Origin: Flagellimonas spongiicola
GTDB lineage: Bacteria > Bacteroidota > Bacteroidia > Flavobacteriales > Flavobacteriaceae
Reading direction: 5' to 3'
DNA length: 64,000 bases
NCBI RefSeq assembly: GCF_023502425.1
Contig: NZ_JAMFMA010000004.1
Coordinates: 186,001 to 250,000 of the forward strand
Position numbers and translations under genes: made by a program. This document shows positions 62,281 through 64,000 of the stretch, piece after piece. Every line of letters begins with the position of its first letter. Position 1 is the stretch's first letter. The notes under the pieces were generated by a model that saw nothing but the letters and a program-made list of their open reading frames with translations, made no database searches and was not told where the DNA came from.

Positions 62281-63063
62281 ATGATTAAAAAAATCATAAT
62301 TTCCTCTGTTGCGTTTTTTGTGATGTCCTTGGTGGCACTTTACCATGCGCACAATGTTGAAACCGCTACGACGGAAAAAGTTTTAGAGGAAATCACCGGG
62401 AACAACTCCATAGTGGTCCTGGAATTATTTACTTCCCAGGGTTGTTCCAGTTGCCCTCCTGCCGATAGATTACTTCAGCAAGTAAAGCAAGAATACCCTG
62501 AAAATGTATTCGCGCTATCGTACCATGTCGATTATTGGAATTACATCGGCTGGGAAGACCCATTCAGCAATCCGGCCTATTCCGTAAAACAGAGAAATTA
62601 TACTCGAAAGTTCAACTACAGGTCCAATTATACCCCACAAATAGTCGTAAACGGGATGGAGCATTTCGTGGGATCAAATGCGACTAAAATGTATTCCAAA
62701 ATTCAGGATTACAGTGCCAAAGCCCAAGAAAATCAAGTGTCATTAGACAAGGTGTCTTTGGAAAATGATAGGATAAATTTCAATTTTAATGTTGATGGGA
62801 CAGTTGAAGGAAGGCAGTTAAGAGCGGTGTTGGTGCTGGATGAACGCACAACAGAAGTGAAAAGAGGAGAAAACAGGAATAGAACGCTAAAGAACAGCAA
62901 TATTGTTGTGGCGGAAAATTATATCAATTTAGGGGCCAATGCTGGAATTGGAAGCGTTAAAGTGCCCTCCTTGGTTAGGACTTCAGATAAAATGACACTT
63001 ATGGTCTTGATAGAATCCGATAATCAAGATATCACAGCAGCAGCAAAATATAGGATTAGCTAG
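62281..63063 (+). CDS. Exported DUF1223 thioredoxin-like protein
   Basis: A 260-residue protein with a signal/anchor (IIISSVAFFVMSLVALYHAH). It has the DUF1223 signature VVLELFTSQGCSSCPPADRLLQQV with a CxxC pair near residues 57-60, SYHVDYWNYIGWEDPFSNPAYSVKQRNY, and YTPQIVVNGMEHFVGS. The fold is thioredoxin-like; the reaction is unknown. Divergent from the DUF4159 gene by 39 bases and overlapping the rsmE 3' end by 4 bases. Confidence 0.9.
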   Translation: MIKKIIISSVAFFVMSLVALYHAHNVETATTEKVLEEITGNNSIVVLELFTSQGCSSCPPADRLLQQVKQEYPENVFALSYHVDYWNYIGWEDPFSNPAYSVKQRNYTRKFNYRSNYTPQIVVNGMEHFVGSNATKMYSKIQDYSAKAQENQVSLDKVSLENDRINFNFNVDGTVEGRQLRAVLVLDERTTEVKRGENRNRTLKNSNIVVAENYINLGANAGIGSVKVPSLVRTSDKMTLMVLIESDNQDITAAAKYRIS

Positions 63064-63764
63064 TTATTGATTATTGCCACCGTGGTACACGCGACTATGG
63101 CAGCAGTCTCAGTTCTAAGTCGATTATTACCCATGGACACAGGCACAAAGCCGTTGTCCATAGCCATATGGATTTCCTCTTTAGAGAAATCGCCTTCGGG
63201 TCCAATGAGAATAGTTACATCCTTATCGGCGGCCACCCTTCTTTTCAATTCCATTTTTTCGCCTTCATCACAATGAGCGATAAATTTCAATCCTTGAATG
63301 TGTTCTTGTATGAATTTGGTAAAAGTGATTGGTTGATTTAACCTAGGGAGATTTGTTTGGAGCGATTGTTTCATTGCAGACTGCAGTACACGTTCCATGC
63401 GTTCCATTTTCAAGACCTTTCGTTCTGAACGATGACAAATGACCGGTGTAATCTCATCAACCCCAATTTCCGTAGCCTTTTCCAAAAACCATTCAAAGCG
63501 CTCGTTCATTTTGGTTGGTGCCACAACCATATGCAAGCAATATCTTTTTGGGACACTTTTCTTTTCTGAAACAATTTGGGCTTTACATTTCCGCAGGTCC
63601 GCAACCAGAATTTCAGCTTCAAAAAGTATACCTCTACCATCGGTGATATGCAAAAGGTCACCCTCTTTTTTACGTAAAACTTTAACAATATGCTTGCTTT
63701 CCTCAGTTGAAAAGAAAAACTGTTTGAAGCTATTGTCTAGGGATGGATTGTAAAATAGTTGCAT
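63060..63764 (-). CDS. rsmE: 16S rRNA (uracil-1498-N3)-methyltransferase
   Basis: A 234-residue protein of normal length with an N-terminal OB-like part and the SPOUT trefoil-knot C-terminus: ATEIGVDEITPVICHRSER, ILIGPEGDFSKEEI and VSMGNNRLRTETAAI. These are the RsmE signatures; it methylates U1498 in the ribosomal decoding centre. Start and the upstream TfoX-like stop share a base (TAATG), so the two are translationally coupled. Confidence 0.96.
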   Translation of the reverse strand: MQLFYNPSLDNSFKQFFFSTEESKHIVKVLRKKEGDLLHITDGRGILFEAEILVADLRKCKAQIVSEKKSVPKRYCLHMVVAPTKMNERFEWFLEKATEIGVDEITPVICHRSERKVLKMERMERVLQSAMKQSLQTNLPRLNQPITFTKFIQEHIQGLKFIAHCDEGEKMELKRRVAADKDVTILIGPEGDFSKEEIHMAMDNGFVPVSMGNNRLRTETAAIVACTTVAIINN

Positions 63765-64000
63765 TATACGAGTTTGCTTTTAGCGTGTTCAAGTCCAAGT
63801 GCTATCCAATCGTTTAATTGTGCTTCTGTTTTATACCCTTCAGCCGAAACAAAAATGAACTCTTTCATTGGTTTTCCAGTAAAATCCATGGGGCGTACAT
63901 TTTCCATGGAAAGGACTTTGTCCATTTTGGAGGCAATAACACGAACCATAAGATCATCTTTCACGGGTCCCACAGTCATTTTTCCACCATATAAGAAGGC
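63764..64000 (-). CDS. TfoX/Sxy N-terminal-domain protein, partial
   Basis: A minus-strand gene that enters from the right edge, so its start is missing. The visible 78 residues read AFLYGGKMTVGPVKDDLMVRV...RPMDFTGKPMKEFIFVSAEGYKTEAQLNDWIALGLEHAKSK. The G-K-M-x-V-G, R-P-M-D-F-T-G-K-P-M and C-terminal W-I-x-L-A-L pattern are those of the TfoX N-terminal domain family, found in competence regulators and small standalone proteins. It stops at 63764 overlapping the rsmE start by one base. Confidence 0.82.
   Translation of the reverse strand, partial: AFLYGGKMTVGPVKDDLMVRVIASKMDKVLSMENVRPMDFTGKPMKEFIFVSAEGYKTEAQLNDWIALGLEHAKSKLV

Noticed and set aside
1..64000. tRNA or rRNA genes, CRISPR array, insertion sequence, prophage
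   Set aside because: None seen on reading through; no transposase, integrase or phage protein and no spaced repeat array apart from the thrombospondin repeats.

Overview
The window is typical of a marine-type member of the Flavobacteriaceae (phylum Bacteroidota). The evidence is a SusC/SusD pair with its own sigma/anti-sigma (FecI/FecR-type) genes, a type 9 secretion substrate with a gliding-motility C-terminal domain followed by a PorP/SprF gene, AraC regulators fused to multi-pass membrane domains, many lipoproteins, AT-rich DNA, and several upstream matches to the Bacteroidota -7 promoter box TAnnTTTG. I saw no rRNA, tRNA, CRISPR array, insertion sequence or phage gene. No gene-free stretch exceeds 300 bases.

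Layout. 1-3.7 kb: three NTF2-like exported proteins (the first cut by the window edge), a membrane AraC regulator and a thioredoxin-like exported protein. 3.7-24.9 kb: about 21 kb of genes all on the minus strand. In transcription order after glutathione peroxidase is set aside, these are AraC regulator, S33 peptidase, GIN-domain protein, ECF sigma factor, FecR anti-sigma, SusC with an STN signalling domain, SusD, gamma-glutamyltransferase, M14 carboxypeptidase, D-aminoacylase, a lipoprotein version of glutamate racemase, a second M14 carboxypeptidase, a beta-lactamase-fold serine hydrolase and a membrane LytTR regulator. 25.1-36.2 kb: a plus-strand run of exported hydrolases and propellers (PDZ-hydrolase, S41-like, trypsin-like, DUF2911, retropepsin-like, PD40, YD-like, DUF885). 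36.3-42.2 kb: TolB-like propellers, a LytS/LytR-type two-component pair, small exported proteins. 42.2-45 kb: a TRAP transporter. 45-48.4 kb: a YD-like protein, an NHL propeller and an AraC regulator. 48.7-52.6 kb: sulfatase, esterase, VanX-type D-Ala-D-Ala dipeptidase, esterase. 52.8-59.3 kb: a DUF4347-like protein, a 1681-residue T9SS-targeted adhesin-like protein with about 15 thrombospondin type 3 repeats, and PorP/SprF. 59.3-64 kb: housekeeping-like genes (THUMP-like methyltransferase, AI-2E family transporter, DUF4159, DUF1223, RsmE, TfoX-N).

The most interesting system is the 4.2-21.4 kb locus. Every enzyme in it carries an export signal, and each activity (gamma-glutamyl transfer/hydrolysis, CCP-like carboxypeptidase, D-amino-acid deacylation, glutamate racemisation, D-Ala-type serine peptidase) concerns gamma-glutamyl or D-amino-acid bonds. 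I infer a SusCD-type utilisation locus for a D-glutamate-containing polymer or peptide, such as poly-gamma-glutamate or peptidoglycan stem peptides, with an extracytoplasmic racemase that would convert D-Glu to L-Glu outside the cytoplasm. The substrate is not proven by sequence.
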